DNA of 64,000 bases from SZUA-547 sp963669265 (GTDB lineage: Bacteria; Pseudomonadota; Alphaproteobacteria; Rhodobacterales; Rhodobacteraceae): assembly GCA_963669265.1 (NCBI GenBank), contig OY769916.1, forward strand, positions 2,542,001 to 2,606,000, read 5' to 3'. Position numbers and translations under genes: made by a program. Shown in pieces: positions 32,469 to 41,839 of the stretch (its first letter is position 1; each line of letters opens with the position of its first letter). Below the pieces are notes generated by a model. It saw only the letters and a program-made list of their open reading frames with translations, searched no databases and was not told the DNA's origin.

Positions 32469-33449
32469 CTATCCCACGTCGAAGAAGCCGTCGCCGCCCT
32501 GGGCGCGCAATTCTTCGGCCGCGTCATGGCCCAGCGCCGCGGCGTCGGTGACGGATCCGGCTCGCTCCGTCGCGCGGCGTTCGGACCCGTCTGGCCGCAC
32601 GATCTCTCCGCGGAACCAGATCTCATCGCCATCCAGCAGGGCGAGGCCGCCGATCGGCGTGCGGCAGGATCCGTCCAGCGCGGCGAGAAAGGCGCGTTCG
32701 GCGGCCAGACGATGGCCTGTCTCCGCATCATGGATCGGCGCCAGCAGCGCCAGCGTCGCCGAATCCCCGATCCGGGTCTCGATCCCAATCGCGCCCTGAG
32801 CGACGGCGGGCAGCATCTCTTCCGGCTCGATCACCGCGCGGATCTCATGCTCCAGCCCCAATCGGCGCAGGCCCGCGGCGGCGAGGAAGGTCGCGGCGAC
32901 CTCGCCCCGGTCCAGTTTGGCGAGGCGGGTCTGCACGTTGCCGCGAAACTCGACCAGCTTCAGATCAGGCCGCCGGTGCAAGAGCTGCGCGCGCCGTCGC
33001 AGCGAGGATGAGCCGACAACGGCGCCCCTAGGCAGCGCGTCGATTCCGTCGAACTGGCGGGAGACGAATGCGTCGCGCACGTCTTCGCGCGGCAGAAGCG
33101 CGCTGATCTCCAACCCATCCGGCAAAACCGTCGGCATGTCCTTCATCGAATGGACGGCCAGATCGATGCGGCCTTCCAGCAGCGCCTCTTCGATCTCCTT
33201 GGTGAAAAGGCCCTTGCCGCCGATCTCCGACAGGGCGCGGTCCAGCACCCGGTCGCCGGTGGTCTTGATCACTTCGACGACGAAGGCGTCCTCGGAGAGA
33301 TTATGGGCCGCCGCCAGCCGGCTGCGCGTCTCATGCGCCTGCGCCAGCGCGAGCGGCGAGCCGCGCGTGCCGATTCGAAGCGGTTGTTCCGCGTTTGGAC
33401 GGGCGTGGCCCGCCTCGGGCGGGGTCGTATGGGGTGATTGCGCTGGCAT
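32469..33449 (-). CDS. hemC: porphobilinogen deaminase (hydroxymethylbilane synthase)
   Basis: HemC polymerises four porphobilinogens into hydroxymethylbilane. The protein is 326 residues from the preferred start at 33449 (MPAQSPHTTP); the frame is open upstream but the extra 64 codons are not conserved in character. The cofactor-binding Cys lies in LDGSCRTPIGG, and the N-terminal RIGTRGSPLALAQA, HSMKDMPT and LPREDVRDAF motifs are all present. It is first in the hem operon and divergent from tsaD; the shared promoter region is only about 84 bp. Confidence 0.95.
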   Translation of the reverse strand: MPAQSPHTTPPEAGHARPNAEQPLRIGTRGSPLALAQAHETRSRLAAAHNLSEDAFVVEVIKTTGDRVLDRALSEIGGKGLFTKEIEEALLEGRIDLAVHSMKDMPTVLPDGLEISALLPREDVRDAFVSRQFDGIDALPRGAVVGSSSLRRRAQLLHRRPDLKLVEFRGNVQTRLAKLDRGEVAATFLAAAGLRRLGLEHEIRAVIEPEEMLPAVAQGAIGIETRIGDSATLALLAPIHDAETGHRLAAERAFLAALDGSCRTPIGGLALLDGDEIWFRGEIVRPDGSERRATERAGSVTDAAALGHDAAEELRAQGGDGFFDVG

Positions 33450-33533
33450 GGGTCGGGTGCTAACTCCGGATCGCGAGCCAGAGAGATACGGCGCTGGGGC
33501 CAGCGGCGCAATGCGAAGCGGAGCAAGCGACGG

Positions 33534-34670
33534 GTGACGAAGGCTGCGGCAGACAATTTTTTGACCGTTCTGGGCGTGGAATCGAGCTGTGACGACACAG
33601 CCGCGTCGGTTTTGCGCGCCAAACTGGACGCAGTTGGCCACCCGATCGCCCCTGGAGAGATCCTCTCGTCAGTGGTCTGGGGGCAGGATGGCCTGCACGC
33701 GGCGTTCGGCGGCGTCGTGCCTGAGATCGCGGCGCGCGCCCATGCCGAACGGCTGGATCACTGCGTCGAGGCCGCGCTGACGGAAGCGAACGTGGCGCTC
33801 TCCGATTTGGATGCCGTGGCCGCCACCGCCGGGCCGGGACTGATCGGAGGCGTCCTCTCTGGCGTGATGTGCGCCAAGGGGATTGCGGCGGCGGCGGGCT
33901 TGTCGCTGATCGGCGTCAACCATCTTGAGGGGCACGCGCTGACGCCCCGCCTCGCAGACGGGATCGCCTATCCTTTTTTGCTGCTTCTGGTCTCGGGCGG
34001 GCATTGCCAGCTGATCGCGGTGGACGGGCTGGGCGATTATTCCCGCATCGGCGGCACCATCGACGACGCGCCGGGCGAGGCGTTCGACAAAACCGCCAAG
34101 CTCCTGGGGCTCGGTTATCCCGGCGGGCCGGAGGTGGAGCGCGAGGCGCGGGGCGGCGACGCCGCGCGGTTCGACTTTCCCCGCCCGCTGCTCGACCGGC
34201 CGGATTGCGATATGTCCTTCTCCGGGCTGAAAACGGCGCTCCGCCGGGCGCGGGACAAGATCGTGGGCGAGAAAGGCGGGCTGACTGAAGCCGATCGCGC
34301 CGATCTCTGCGCCGGGTTCCAGGCCGCGACGGCGGATGTTCTGGCAGAGAAGACCCGCCGCGCCATGGCGGCGTTCCGAAAGGCGCGGCCGGATCTCTCC
34401 GACCCGGTATTGGCTGTCGCAGGCGGCGTGGCGGCGAATGACGCTATTCGAGGCGCGCTCGACGCCGCCGCTCGGCGGGAAGGGTTCCGTTTTACAGCGC
34501 CGCCGCTCTCGCTTTGCACAGACAATGCGGCGATGATCGCCTGGGCCGGGTTGGAGCGGTTTGCGCGCGGCGAGCGGGACGGCATGGACTTGAAGGCGCG
34601 CCCACGCTGGCCGCTGGATCCGGTCGCGGCGCCGATGCTCGGCTCGGGTAAAAGGGGAGCGAAGGCGTGA
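33534..34670 (+). CDS. tsaD: tRNA N6-adenosine threonylcarbamoyltransferase
   Basis: TsaD transfers threonylcarbamoyl to A37 of tRNAs reading ANN codons, together with TsaB and TsaE. The 378-residue protein has the ASKHA-type ATPase signature: VLGVESSCDDTAAS at the N terminus, VNHLEGHALTPRL with the two metal-binding histidines, and LLVSGGHCQL. I prefer the GTG at 33534; an upstream in-frame TTG at 33438 would overlap hemC and add a basic leader. Its stop overlaps the gpsA start. Confidence 0.95.
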   Translation: MTKAAADNFLTVLGVESSCDDTAASVLRAKLDAVGHPIAPGEILSSVVWGQDGLHAAFGGVVPEIAARAHAERLDHCVEAALTEANVALSDLDAVAATAGPGLIGGVLSGVMCAKGIAAAAGLSLIGVNHLEGHALTPRLADGIAYPFLLLLVSGGHCQLIAVDGLGDYSRIGGTIDDAPGEAFDKTAKLLGLGYPGGPEVEREARGGDAARFDFPRPLLDRPDCDMSFSGLKTALRRARDKIVGEKGGLTEADRADLCAGFQAATADVLAEKTRRAMAAFRKARPDLSDPVLAVAGGVAANDAIRGALDAAARREGFRFTAPPLSLCTDNAAMIAWAGLERFARGERDGMDLKARPRWPLDPVAAPMLGSGKRGAKA

Positions 34671-35665
34671 GCAGACATCTGAACGGCGGGCCGATCGCCG
34701 TTATTGGGGCGGGCGCCTTTGGAACCGCGCTGGCCGTCGCGTTCGCGCGGGGCGGCGCCGATGTCGTGCTCTTTGGCCGCGACGCGGAGGGCGCGGAGCG
34801 CATGGCCCGGACCCGGCGGGCGGAAAAGGGCGGCGCCACGCTGCCCGATCAGGTGACCCCGACCGCCGATCCCGCGCGCCTGTCGGACGCCTCCGTCGCG
34901 CTGCTCAGCGTGCCCGCCCAAAACACGCGCGGCGTTCTGAGCGCGTTCTCGTCCAGCCTCGCGCCGAATGCGCCGCTGGCGCTCTGCGCCAAGGGGTTGG
35001 AGAAGGGCACGTTGGCGCGCCAGTCCCGCATCGCGGCCGAGGCTGCGCCGGGGCGCGCGATCAGCGTGCTGACGGGCCCCAGTTTCGCGGCCGAGATCTC
35101 GATCGGCCTGCCGACGGCGCTGACGCTGGCCTGCGCAGACCATGATATCGGCGAAGAGATTCAGGCGAGACTGGCCGCGCCGACGCTTCGGCTCTATCTG
35201 ACGGATGACGTGGTCGGCGCGGAGATGGGCGGCGCTTTGAAAAACGTCATCGCCATCGCCTGCGGCGCCACGGCCGGCAAGGGCCTCGGCGAATCCGCCC
35301 GCGCCGCGCTGATGACGCGGGGGTTCGCCGAGCTGACCCGCATCGCGGCGGCCAAGGGCGGCCGGCTGGAGACGATGGCGGGGCTGTCCGGGCTTGGAGA
35401 TCTGGCGCTGACCTGCGCGTCGGAAAAGTCGCGCAACTTCGCCTATGGTGTGGCGCTGGGGCAGGGTCGGTCGCCAGAGGCGATCGCGGCCGACGGACGT
35501 ACCTATGAGGGCGCGGCGACCGCCGGGGTGACGGTGAAGCTGGCGGAAAAACTGGGCGTCGAGGCGCCGATCTGCGCGGTGGTGGCGGATCTGGTCGCCG
35601 GGCGCTGCGATATCGACGGCGCCATCGCGCGTCTGATGGCCCGGCCTCTGCGGCGGGAATACTGA
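34667..35665 (+). CDS. gpsA: NAD(P)-dependent glycerol-3-phosphate dehydrogenase
   Basis: GpsA reduces dihydroxyacetone phosphate to sn-glycerol 3-phosphate for phospholipid synthesis. The 332-residue protein has GAGAFGTALA as dinucleotide site, LTGPSFAAEI, and GALKNVIAIACG with the catalytic Lys. The GTG start at 34667 overlaps the tsaD stop (GTGA), and GGGGAG lies upstream, so expression is coupled. YciI and EVE genes follow on the same strand, the usual Rhodobacterales order. Confidence 0.95.
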   Translation: MSRHLNGGPIAVIGAGAFGTALAVAFARGGADVVLFGRDAEGAERMARTRRAEKGGATLPDQVTPTADPARLSDASVALLSVPAQNTRGVLSAFSSSLAPNAPLALCAKGLEKGTLARQSRIAAEAAPGRAISVLTGPSFAAEISIGLPTALTLACADHDIGEEIQARLAAPTLRLYLTDDVVGAEMGGALKNVIAIACGATAGKGLGESARAALMTRGFAELTRIAAAKGGRLETMAGLSGLGDLALTCASEKSRNFAYGVALGQGRSPEAIAADGRTYEGAATAGVTVKLAEKLGVEAPICAVVADLVAGRCDIDGAIARLMARPLRREY

Positions 35666-35714
35666 CGCGAAGCCGAACGAGAAAACAAACAGGACATCTG
35701 ACAGGGAGTCTGGA

Positions 35715-35984
35715 ATGCTGTACGCGGTGATGACCAGGGACAAGCCGGATCATCTGGAGGTGCGCCTCGCCACGAGGCAGGCGCATATCGAGTATCTGAA
35801 AGCGACAGGCGCCGTGCTCGCAGGGCCGTTTCTGAACGATTCGGGCGACATGGATGGCGGACTGGTCGTGGTCGATGTTGAGGATCGCGCGGCGGCCGAG
35901 GCCTGGGCGACCGAGGATCCCTACACCAAGGCGGACCTCTTCGAGAGCGTCACAATTCGCGCCTGGAAGCGCGTCATCGGGTAA
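35715..35984 (+). CDS. YciI family protein
   Basis: This 89-residue single-domain protein has the YciI fold (ferredoxin-like), with the conserved His in LATRQAHIEYL and Asp in EDPYTKADLFE. YciI proteins are small dehydratase- or hydrolase-like enzymes with few known substrates. It lies between gpsA and the EVE gene; spacing suggests one transcript. Confidence 0.9.
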   Translation: MLYAVMTRDKPDHLEVRLATRQAHIEYLKATGAVLAGPFLNDSGDMDGGLVVVDVEDRAAAEAWATEDPYTKADLFESVTIRAWKRVIG

Positions 35985-35996
35985 GGAGCAGGCGCT

Positions 35997-36416
35997 ATGG
36001 CCTATTGGCTGTTCAAATCCGAGCCCAACACATGGAGCTGGGAGGATCAGGTCGCCAAGGGCGACGTGGGCGAGGAATGGGACGGGATTCGCAATTATCA
36101 GGCCCGCAACAACATGCGGGAGATGAAGATCGGCGATCTCGGCTTCTTCTACCACTCCGTCAATGAAAAACAGGTGATGGGCGTGGTCGAGGTCTCGGCC
36201 GAGATCCACCCGGATTCCACCACCGACGACGAGCGCTGGGAATGTGTCGACGTCAAGGCCGTCGCGCCCTTTCCGACGCCGGTGACGCTGGCGATGGCCA
36301 AAGAAGACCCAAGGCTGGCCGATATGGTGCTGGTCAACAACACCCGGCTTTCCGTGCAGCCGGTCACCGCCGACGAATGGGCGGTGATCTGCGAGTTGGG
36401 CGGCTACAAGGGGTAG
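35997..36416 (+). CDS. EVE-domain protein
   Basis: This 139-residue protein begins AYWLFKSEPNTWSWEDQ and contains WDGIRNYQARNNMREM and VYHSV-like strands, the EVE (PUA-like) signature. EVE proteins bind modified bases in DNA or RNA; the exact ligand here is unknown. Start codon spacing from YciI is 12 bp. Confidence 0.95.
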   Translation: MAYWLFKSEPNTWSWEDQVAKGDVGEEWDGIRNYQARNNMREMKIGDLGFFYHSVNEKQVMGVVEVSAEIHPDSTTDDERWECVDVKAVAPFPTPVTLAMAKEDPRLADMVLVNNTRLSVQPVTADEWAVICELGGYKG

Positions 36417-36484
36417 CGAGCGCCTATCCCAACCAGTCCTTCTCGCGCGCGCGCTTTCTCAGGCGCCTTCGCGTTGAGCCGCTT

Positions 36485-36880
36485 CTAGCCGAAGCGCCCG
36501 TCGCGATGCAGAACCTCGATCTCATAGCCGTCCGGATCGGCCAGGAAGAAGAACCGGCCCAACAGCGCGCCGTCGCGCTTGAACTCGACGATCTTGCGCG
36601 GGTTCAATCCTTCTTCTTCGAAACGCTTGTGTTCCGCGTGGATGTCCTCGACGGTTACGGCGATATGGCCATATCCCGTGCCAAGCTCGTAGGGTTCGGT
36701 CTGGTCCTTGTTGACCGTCAGCTCGATCTCGAAATCCGATTCGTCATTGCGCAGGTAAATCAGCGTGAAATCGTCGAAATCGAACCGGTCGGCGACTTTC
36801 AGGCCGAAGGCCTTGTCGTAAAACGCGACCGAGCGCTCTTCGTCCAGCACGCGGATCATCGAGTGAATCGCTTTGGCCAT
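36485..36880 (-). CDS. gloA: lactoylglutathione lyase (glyoxalase I)
   Basis: This 131-residue vicinal-oxygen-chelate enzyme converts the methylglyoxal-glutathione hemithioacetal to S-lactoylglutathione. Metal ligands are recognisable: His in AIHSMIRVLD, Glu in FEIELT, His in GYGHIAVTV and Glu in DGYEIEVL. The start at 36880 (MAKAIHSMIR) follows GGAGACC on the minus strand; the longer frame has no conserved leader. The divergent HD-domain gene begins 166 bp away. Confidence 0.92.
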   Translation of the reverse strand: MAKAIHSMIRVLDEERSVAFYDKAFGLKVADRFDFDDFTLIYLRNDESDFEIELTVNKDQTEPYELGTGYGHIAVTVEDIHAEHKRFEEEGLNPRKIVEFKRDGALLGRFFFLADPDGYEIEVLHRDGRFG

Positions 36881-37046
36881 TCTGGTCTCCTCATTGAAGA
36901 TGGCGGGCGCTGCGCGCCCGCAGGCGCCCTTTGGCGGAAATATACTGCGATTCCTCGAGGCGACGACCCCTTCCCATAGGCGCGGCGGGCCGCTATCCCA
37001 AACCGTCGCACGTGAAACACTTTTAGCCGTCGAAGGTCCGCGCCCC

Positions 37047-37646
37047 ATGCCCCAACCGCCCCGCGCCTGGCAAAGAATGCTCTCGGGGCGCCGGCTTGAC
37101 CTGCTCGATCCGTCGCCGCTGGATGTGGAGGTGGAGGACATCGCCCATGGCCTCGCCCGCGTCGCCCGCTGGAACGGGCAGACCAGCGGCGAATGGGCCT
37201 ATTCGGTGGCCGAGCACTCGCTTTTGGTCGAGCGTATCTTTACCCGGCTGCGCCCCGCCGCGACACCCGAAGAGCGGTTGCAGGCCCTTCTGCACGACGC
37301 GCCCGAATATGTCATCGGCGACATGATCAGTCCGTTCAAGGCGGCGCTGGGCCTCGATTACAAGGACTTCGAGGATCGTTTGATGGTCGCCGTCCATTTG
37401 CGCTTCGGCTTGCGCCCGCATCCGACCAAAGAGGTCGAGAAAGCGATCAAGCGCGCCGATCGAGCCTCCGCCTATTTCGAGGCGGTGCAACTGGCGGGGT
37501 TTGAGGAGAAAGAGGCCGCGAAGTTCTTCACCCGCCCGCGATTCAAGGGCGCGCATGAAATCCGCATCGAACCGCAGCCGCCAAACGCGGTGAAAGCGGC
37601 CTATATCGCCCGGTTTCAGATGCTGTCGCACGCGCAGGGTCGCTAG
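37047..37646 (+). CDS. HD-domain phosphohydrolase (YfbR/5'-nucleotidase-like)
   Basis: This 199-residue protein has an HD core: EHSLLV helix (YSVAEHSLLVERIF), then LLHDAPEYVIGDM with the HD pair and Glu, as in YfbR-type deoxynucleotidases. Metal-dependent removal of phosphate from (deoxy)nucleoside monophosphates is the expected role. I chose the ATG at 37047 (MPQPPRAWQ); the open frame upstream is a non-conserved extension. It ends three bases before the NrtR-like gene, so the pair is one unit. Confidence 0.87.
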   Translation: MPQPPRAWQRMLSGRRLDLLDPSPLDVEVEDIAHGLARVARWNGQTSGEWAYSVAEHSLLVERIFTRLRPAATPEERLQALLHDAPEYVIGDMISPFKAALGLDYKDFEDRLMVAVHLRFGLRPHPTKEVEKAIKRADRASAYFEAVQLAGFEEKEAAKFFTRPRFKGAHEIRIEPQPPNAVKAAYIARFQMLSHAQGR

Positions 37647-37649
37647 GCC

Positions 37650-38591
37650 ATGCGCGTTGATCTCTCCGCCGTCATCGTCGCGCTCGAAGAGGTGAAGGAG
37701 GGCGCACGTCCCGTCGTGTTGACCCCGCGCGGCCCCACCGGCGCGGATCTGCCAACCGTCGCTTTCGACCCTGATCGCCACAGCACGCTGGAGCTGGCGC
37801 TGCGGGACTGGGTGCGGGACGCCACGGGCCTCAGATTCGGCCATGTGGAGCAGCTCTACACCTTCGGCGACAGCGCCCGCCGATCGGCGGAGACGCCGGA
37901 TTCGCCGCATATCGTCTCCATCGGTTATCTCGCGCTCAGCCGCATCGGGCAGGACGCAAAGGATCTGGATTGGACGCCCTGGACCGTGTTCTTCCCGTGG
38001 GAGGACCGCAGGCAGGGCGCCCACCCGATGATTGAGCAGGCCATCCGACCCCGGCTGGACGATTGGGCGCGGGGCGCGGCTAGCGCCGAGGCTGCAGCGC
38101 GGGCGGAGCGGGCCGCGATCTGCTTTGGTCTGGGCGACGCGCCGTGGCGGGAGGAGATGACGCTGGAGCGCTATGAGCTGCTCTACGCGGCGAAGCTGAT
38201 CCCGGAAAAATGGCTCGATCTGGGGCGCGCCGCGCCCGCCGACTTGCCACGCTTCGGCGAGGCGGCCCCGCTCGACCATCGCCGCATCCTCGCCACCGGG
38301 ATCGGGCGGCTGCGATCGAAGCTGAAATACCAGCCTGTCCTCTTCGAATTGATGCCGGAGACCTTCACGCTCTATGAATTGCAACGCGCGTCGGAAGCGT
38401 TGTCCGGCGTGCCGCTGCACAAGCAGAATTTCCGGCGCATGGTGGAAAAATCCGGGCTGATCGAACCTACCGGCGAGGTGTCCCGCGCGGGCGGCGGACG
38501 CCCGGCGGCGGTCTATCGCTTCCTGCGCGCCAAGGCGTGGGAGCGCCGCGCCGAGGGCGTCCGCTTCGGCGGCGCGAGACGGGGCGGCTGA
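37650..38591 (+). CDS. NrtR-like regulator (degenerate Nudix plus winged helix)
   Basis: This 313-residue protein has an N-terminal Nudix-like domain and a C-terminal winged helix (LRSKLKYQPVLFELMPETFTLYELQ, HKQNFRRMVEKSGLIEPTGE, GGGRPAAVYRF) as in NrtR, the repressor of NAD metabolism that senses ADP-ribose. The catalytic Nudix box is not recognisable in the segment where it should lie (RHSTLELALRDWVRDATGL), so it probably binds rather than cleaves. The link to the HD phosphohydrolase suggests a nucleotide or NAD-related regulon. Confidence 0.87.
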   Translation: MRVDLSAVIVALEEVKEGARPVVLTPRGPTGADLPTVAFDPDRHSTLELALRDWVRDATGLRFGHVEQLYTFGDSARRSAETPDSPHIVSIGYLALSRIGQDAKDLDWTPWTVFFPWEDRRQGAHPMIEQAIRPRLDDWARGAASAEAAARAERAAICFGLGDAPWREEMTLERYELLYAAKLIPEKWLDLGRAAPADLPRFGEAAPLDHRRILATGIGRLRSKLKYQPVLFELMPETFTLYELQRASEALSGVPLHKQNFRRMVEKSGLIEPTGEVSRAGGGRPAAVYRFLRAKAWERRAEGVRFGGARRGG

Positions 38592-38607
38592 GGGACCCCA
38601 AAACGGG

Positions 38608-39174
38608 TCACATCATCAGCGCGCCGGCGGATTTTTCGGTGAAGACCCGGATATAGTCGCCGGGCGACGAGCCGGCCCAATAGACCCAAAGGCGCCGCGG
38701 GTCCTCCGCGTCGACCCAGACGTGATCGCCCTGCTCGAGCCCTCGGAGCTCCGGGCTGATATAGGTGACGGAGGTGTTGGCCAGAAAGTCCGTCGCCGCC
38801 ATCGTGTCCTGAAACGCGGCGACGCCCAATATCGGCGCGTCGAACATGACATAACCATGTTGGACGCCGGCGTAGCTGTCGAAAAACACATAATGGCTCG
38901 CCACGATCTCGCCCGCCGGAATCACGCCCCGGTCGCCACCGTAATCAACCCGGATCGGCGCCTCGAGAAGGATGTTTTGGTCCTCGTCAAAGGCGTAGAG
39001 ATTGTCATCGTCGAACGTGTCAAAGCCGACGGCAAAGGGCGTCGTCGTCTCAAGTTTGACGAATTCGCCCTGTCCCATCTGGCGCAATATCCGGCCGTCG
39101 ATGACGACCGAGAACGCCGGGCTTACGGTCACAGCCAGCGCGAGGACGAACGTTGAGATTCGGATCAAGGACAC
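38608..39174 (-). CDS. secreted protein of unknown function
   Basis: This 188-residue protein starts with a clear signal peptide (SLIRISTFVLALAVTVSPAFS) from a GTG at 39174, preceded by GGAG eight bases upstream; the open frame to 39186 begins with TTG. The mature part is acidic and beta-rich (FDTFDDDNLYAFDEDQNI, and YVFFDSYAGVQHGYVMFD) with a DHVWVDAEDP turn near the end. I recognise no family. It is divergent from the GNAT gene and convergent with the NrtR-like gene. Confidence 0.75.
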   Translation of the reverse strand: MSLIRISTFVLALAVTVSPAFSVVIDGRILRQMGQGEFVKLETTTPFAVGFDTFDDDNLYAFDEDQNILLEAPIRVDYGGDRGVIPAGEIVASHYVFFDSYAGVQHGYVMFDAPILGVAAFQDTMAATDFLANTSVTYISPELRGLEQGDHVWVDAEDPRRLWVYWAGSSPGDYIRVFTEKSAGALMM

Positions 39175-39387
39175 GCCGCGCTCCAAACAGCTGCTGGTCG
39201 ATATCGGCGGACCTTTCTAGCCCAGAGCTGGGGGCGTTCCGAAATCATGTCGTCGTGATCGGCGGGGCTGCGTGCGTCGGGATGGTAAGAGGCTAGGTCA
39301 TTGCGGCGGCCTCATGTTTGCTAAATGGTCTGGCGCGCGCCAACACGTTACACACGAACCGCAGCCCGTCGCCGCTCAGAAACTCAG

Positions 39388-39861
39388 ATGATGTCTGAAA
39401 TCTCCTTTGTCCGATTGCCGACCATCGACCCGGCCGAGATCGCCGCGCATATGTCCGATCCGCGCGTCGCGGAGCATATGCCGCTGCTGACCTCTGCATG
39501 GGATGCGGCCGCAGTCGAGAAGTTCGTCGCCGACAAGGAAGAGCGATGGCGGCGCGACGGTCTGGGGCATTGGGCGATCCTGTCGAAGGGCGCTTATGTC
39601 GGGTGGGGCGGTTTTCAGAAAGAAGGGGACGAGTGGGATTACGGACTGGTCCTGAAGCCGGACGCCTTTGGGCTGGGCCAGCGCATCTCGAGGCAGGCGA
39701 TGGCCTTCGCCCGCGCTGATCCGCGCATCCCCTTCGTGACCTTTCTTCTGCCGCCGACCCGCCGAAACCTTGGCGCGCTCGATCGGTTAGGCGCGGCCTA
39801 TGTCGGCGAGATCGACTATGACGGTGCCGTCTTTCGCAAATACCGGTTAGAGACGGTGTGA
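39388..39861 (+). CDS. GNAT-family N-acetyltransferase
   Basis: This 157-residue acyl-CoA-dependent acetyltransferase has strands and pocket as GHWAILSKGAYVGWGGF, GLVLKPDAFGLGQRISRQAM as the CoA-binding motif A, and NLGALDRLGAAYVGE near the end. The substrate is unknown. I chose the ATG at 39388; upstream codons are not conserved in character. Confidence 0.85.
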   Translation: MMSEISFVRLPTIDPAEIAAHMSDPRVAEHMPLLTSAWDAAAVEKFVADKEERWRRDGLGHWAILSKGAYVGWGGFQKEGDEWDYGLVLKPDAFGLGQRISRQAMAFARADPRIPFVTFLLPPTRRNLGALDRLGAAYVGEIDYDGAVFRKYRLETV

Positions 39862-40015
39862 CTGCGCCCAATCTTATTCCGCCCGTCACCGGATTCTTGC
39901 ACGGCGGCGCGGCTTCCGCGCGTGGTCGACGGCCTGACCCCGGCCCAGTCCGGGCGGGTCTTTGATTGTGCCGGTCCGGAAGTGCCCGCCTGATCGGCCG
40001 CGCGGTCGGCCGCCC

Positions 40016-41113
40016 TCACGCGTTGAACAGGAAATGCAGCACGTCGCCGTCCTTGACGACGTAGCTCTTGCCCTCGGCGCGCATCTTGCCCGCGTCTTTC
40101 GCCGCGTTTTCCCCGCCCAGGCCGACGAAATCGTTATAGGCGATGGTCTCGGCCCGGATGAAACCGCGTTCGAAATCGCCGTGGATCACGCCGGCGGCCT
40201 TGGGCGCGGTCGAGCCTTGCGTAACGGTCCAGGCCCGCGTCTCCTTTGGACCGACGGTGAAGTAGGTCAACAGGCCCAACAGGCCGTAACCCGCGCCGAT
40301 CAGTCGGTCGAGCCCGGCCTCGTGCAGGCCCAGATCCTCCAGGAACGCGTCGCGCTCGTCATCGTCAAGCTGGGAGATTTCTTCTTCGATCGCGGCGGAG
40401 ATCACGACCGAGGCCGCGCCTTCTTTCTTCGCCATCTCCGCCACTTTCGCAGAATGTGTGTTACCCGTGGCCGCCGAATCCTCGTCCACATTGCAGACAT
40501 AGAGCACCGGCTTGGCGGTCAGCAGTTGCAGGATGCCCCAGTCGCGCGCGTCTTCGGCGGCGACCTCCACCGAGCGGGCGGGGCGGCCGTCCTCCAGCGC
40601 GGTCTTCGCAAGCTCTAGAAGGCGCGCCTGATTCACCGCCTCCTTGTCGCCGCCCTTGATCTTGCGCGTCAGGTTCTGCAGGCGGCGCTCGATGGATTCG
40701 AGATCGGCCAGCATCAGCTCGGTCTCGATGGTCTCCGCATCCGCCACCGGATCGACCCGCCCCTCGACATGGGTGACGTCGCCATCCTCAAAGCACCGCA
40801 GCACATGGGCGATGGCGTCGACCTCGCGGATATTGGCGAGAAACTGGTTGCCCAGCCCTTCGCCCTTCGACGCGCCCTTCACCAGACCCGCGATGTCGAC
40901 GAAAGTTAGGCGGGTGGGTATGATCTCTTTCGATTGGGCGATCGCGGCGAGCTTGTCCAGCCGAGGGTCCGGCACGTTCACCTCACCCACATTCGGCTCG
41001 ATGGTGCAGAACGGGAAATTCGCCGCCTGCGCCGCCGCCGTTCGGGTCAGCGCGTTGAAAAGCGTTGATTTGCCCACATTCGGCAGGCCGACAATGCCGC
41101 ATTTAAAGCCCAT
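40016..41113 (-). CDS. ychF: redox-regulated ATPase YchF
   Basis: This 365-residue Obg-family P-loop protein hydrolyses ATP rather than GTP and binds ribosomes. It has GLPNVGKSTLF (G1), DIAGLVKGASKGEGLGNQFL (G3), NVDED in place of NKxD, and the C-terminal TGS domain (TFFTVGPKETRAWT, then the end of the protein). Length is standard. The gene is followed by the TetR gene on the same strand with a 66-bp gap. Confidence 0.96.
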   Translation of the reverse strand: MGFKCGIVGLPNVGKSTLFNALTRTAAAQAANFPFCTIEPNVGEVNVPDPRLDKLAAIAQSKEIIPTRLTFVDIAGLVKGASKGEGLGNQFLANIREVDAIAHVLRCFEDGDVTHVEGRVDPVADAETIETELMLADLESIERRLQNLTRKIKGGDKEAVNQARLLELAKTALEDGRPARSVEVAAEDARDWGILQLLTAKPVLYVCNVDEDSAATGNTHSAKVAEMAKKEGAASVVISAAIEEEISQLDDDERDAFLEDLGLHEAGLDRLIGAGYGLLGLLTYFTVGPKETRAWTVTQGSTAPKAAGVIHGDFERGFIRAETIAYNDFVGLGGENAAKDAGKMRAEGKSYVVKDGDVLHFLFNA

Positions 41114-41179
41114 GAGAATCCCCGGGTATCGCCAGTCACTGGAGGTCCGGCGCGCGTATGGCGCGCGCGGCGGCGGTTG

Positions 41180-41779
41180 TCAAACCGCAGGCTTGCGGGC
41201 CTTGTACCCGGCGAGGATCAGATCGACCGCGCCGCTGATGATCGCGCGCATCGAGACCTCGTCGATCTCGCCGCCGGTATGAAGCTTCGGCCAGAACGCG
41301 TCCGCTTTCAATAGCCCGAGAAACTGATCCGCCGCCAGCGCCGGATCCTTCGCGTCCAGCGCGCCCGCCTCGACCGCTTCGGCGAAGAAGCGGCGGAACG
41401 TGGCGCGCTTGTCGATCCGCGCGCCCAGATCGATCGCAAGACCCGGAAAGCGCGGCGCCTCGCGCGCGACCAAACGCAACAGGTTCATGAAGTCGGGTGA
41501 AACGAAGAGTTTCCCCTCCAGCGCGGCCAGCGCCCACAACTGCTGGCGGACGGGCTGCGCGGAATCGAAACGTACGTCCGACCCGGCGTTAAACTCGGAA
41601 ACCAACCGGTCTACAATGGCGTGAAAGAGCGCTTCTTTGCCGTCGAAATACTTATAGACTGTGCGTTTGGATACCGCGGCCCTTGCGGAGATCGAATCCA
41701 TCCGCGCCGCCTCAAACCCAGCCTCCGAGAACTCCTCGATTGCGGCGGTCAGGATCTGTTCCTGCTTGCTCGTCGTCAT
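41180..41779 (-). CDS. TetR-family transcriptional regulator
   Basis: This 199-residue protein has the TetR HTH at its N terminus (AAVSKRTVYKYFDGKEALFHAIV) and an all-helical ligand domain resembling the AcrR/TetR_C type. Immediately upstream, three copies of GTAAACCC(N3)GGTTT-type palindromes run toward the divergent methylenetetrahydrofolate reductase genes, so it probably represses itself and may control that operon. The ligand is unknown. Confidence 0.93.
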   Translation of the reverse strand: MTTSKQEQILTAAIEEFSEAGFEAARMDSISARAAVSKRTVYKYFDGKEALFHAIVDRLVSEFNAGSDVRFDSAQPVRQQLWALAALEGKLFVSPDFMNLLRLVAREAPRFPGLAIDLGARIDKRATFRRFFAEAVEAGALDAKDPALAADQFLGLLKADAFWPKLHTGGEIDEVSMRAIISGAVDLILAGYKARKPAV

Positions 41780-41783
41780 GCCT

Positions 41784-41800
41784 GTAAACCCGTTGGTTTC
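41784..41800. promoter_or_regulatory. TetR-type operator, site 1
   Basis: GTAAACCCGTTGGTTTC lies four bases before the TetR start codon. It matches site 2 in both arms with one mismatch at the end. Confidence 0.75.
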
Positions 41801-41839
41801 TTGTGTCTGTTGACGAAAGGATACCGAATACTGGCAAAA

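Noticed and set aside
34115..35743. Long antisense frame (542 codons) over tsaD-gpsA
   Set aside because: It is an antisense shadow of two well-supported genes in GC-rich DNA, with Arg-rich low-complexity translation and no recognisable domain.
37023..38420. Long antisense frame (465 codons) over the HD and NrtR-like genes
   Set aside because: Same reason: opposite strand of two recognisable genes, with skewed amino-acid content.
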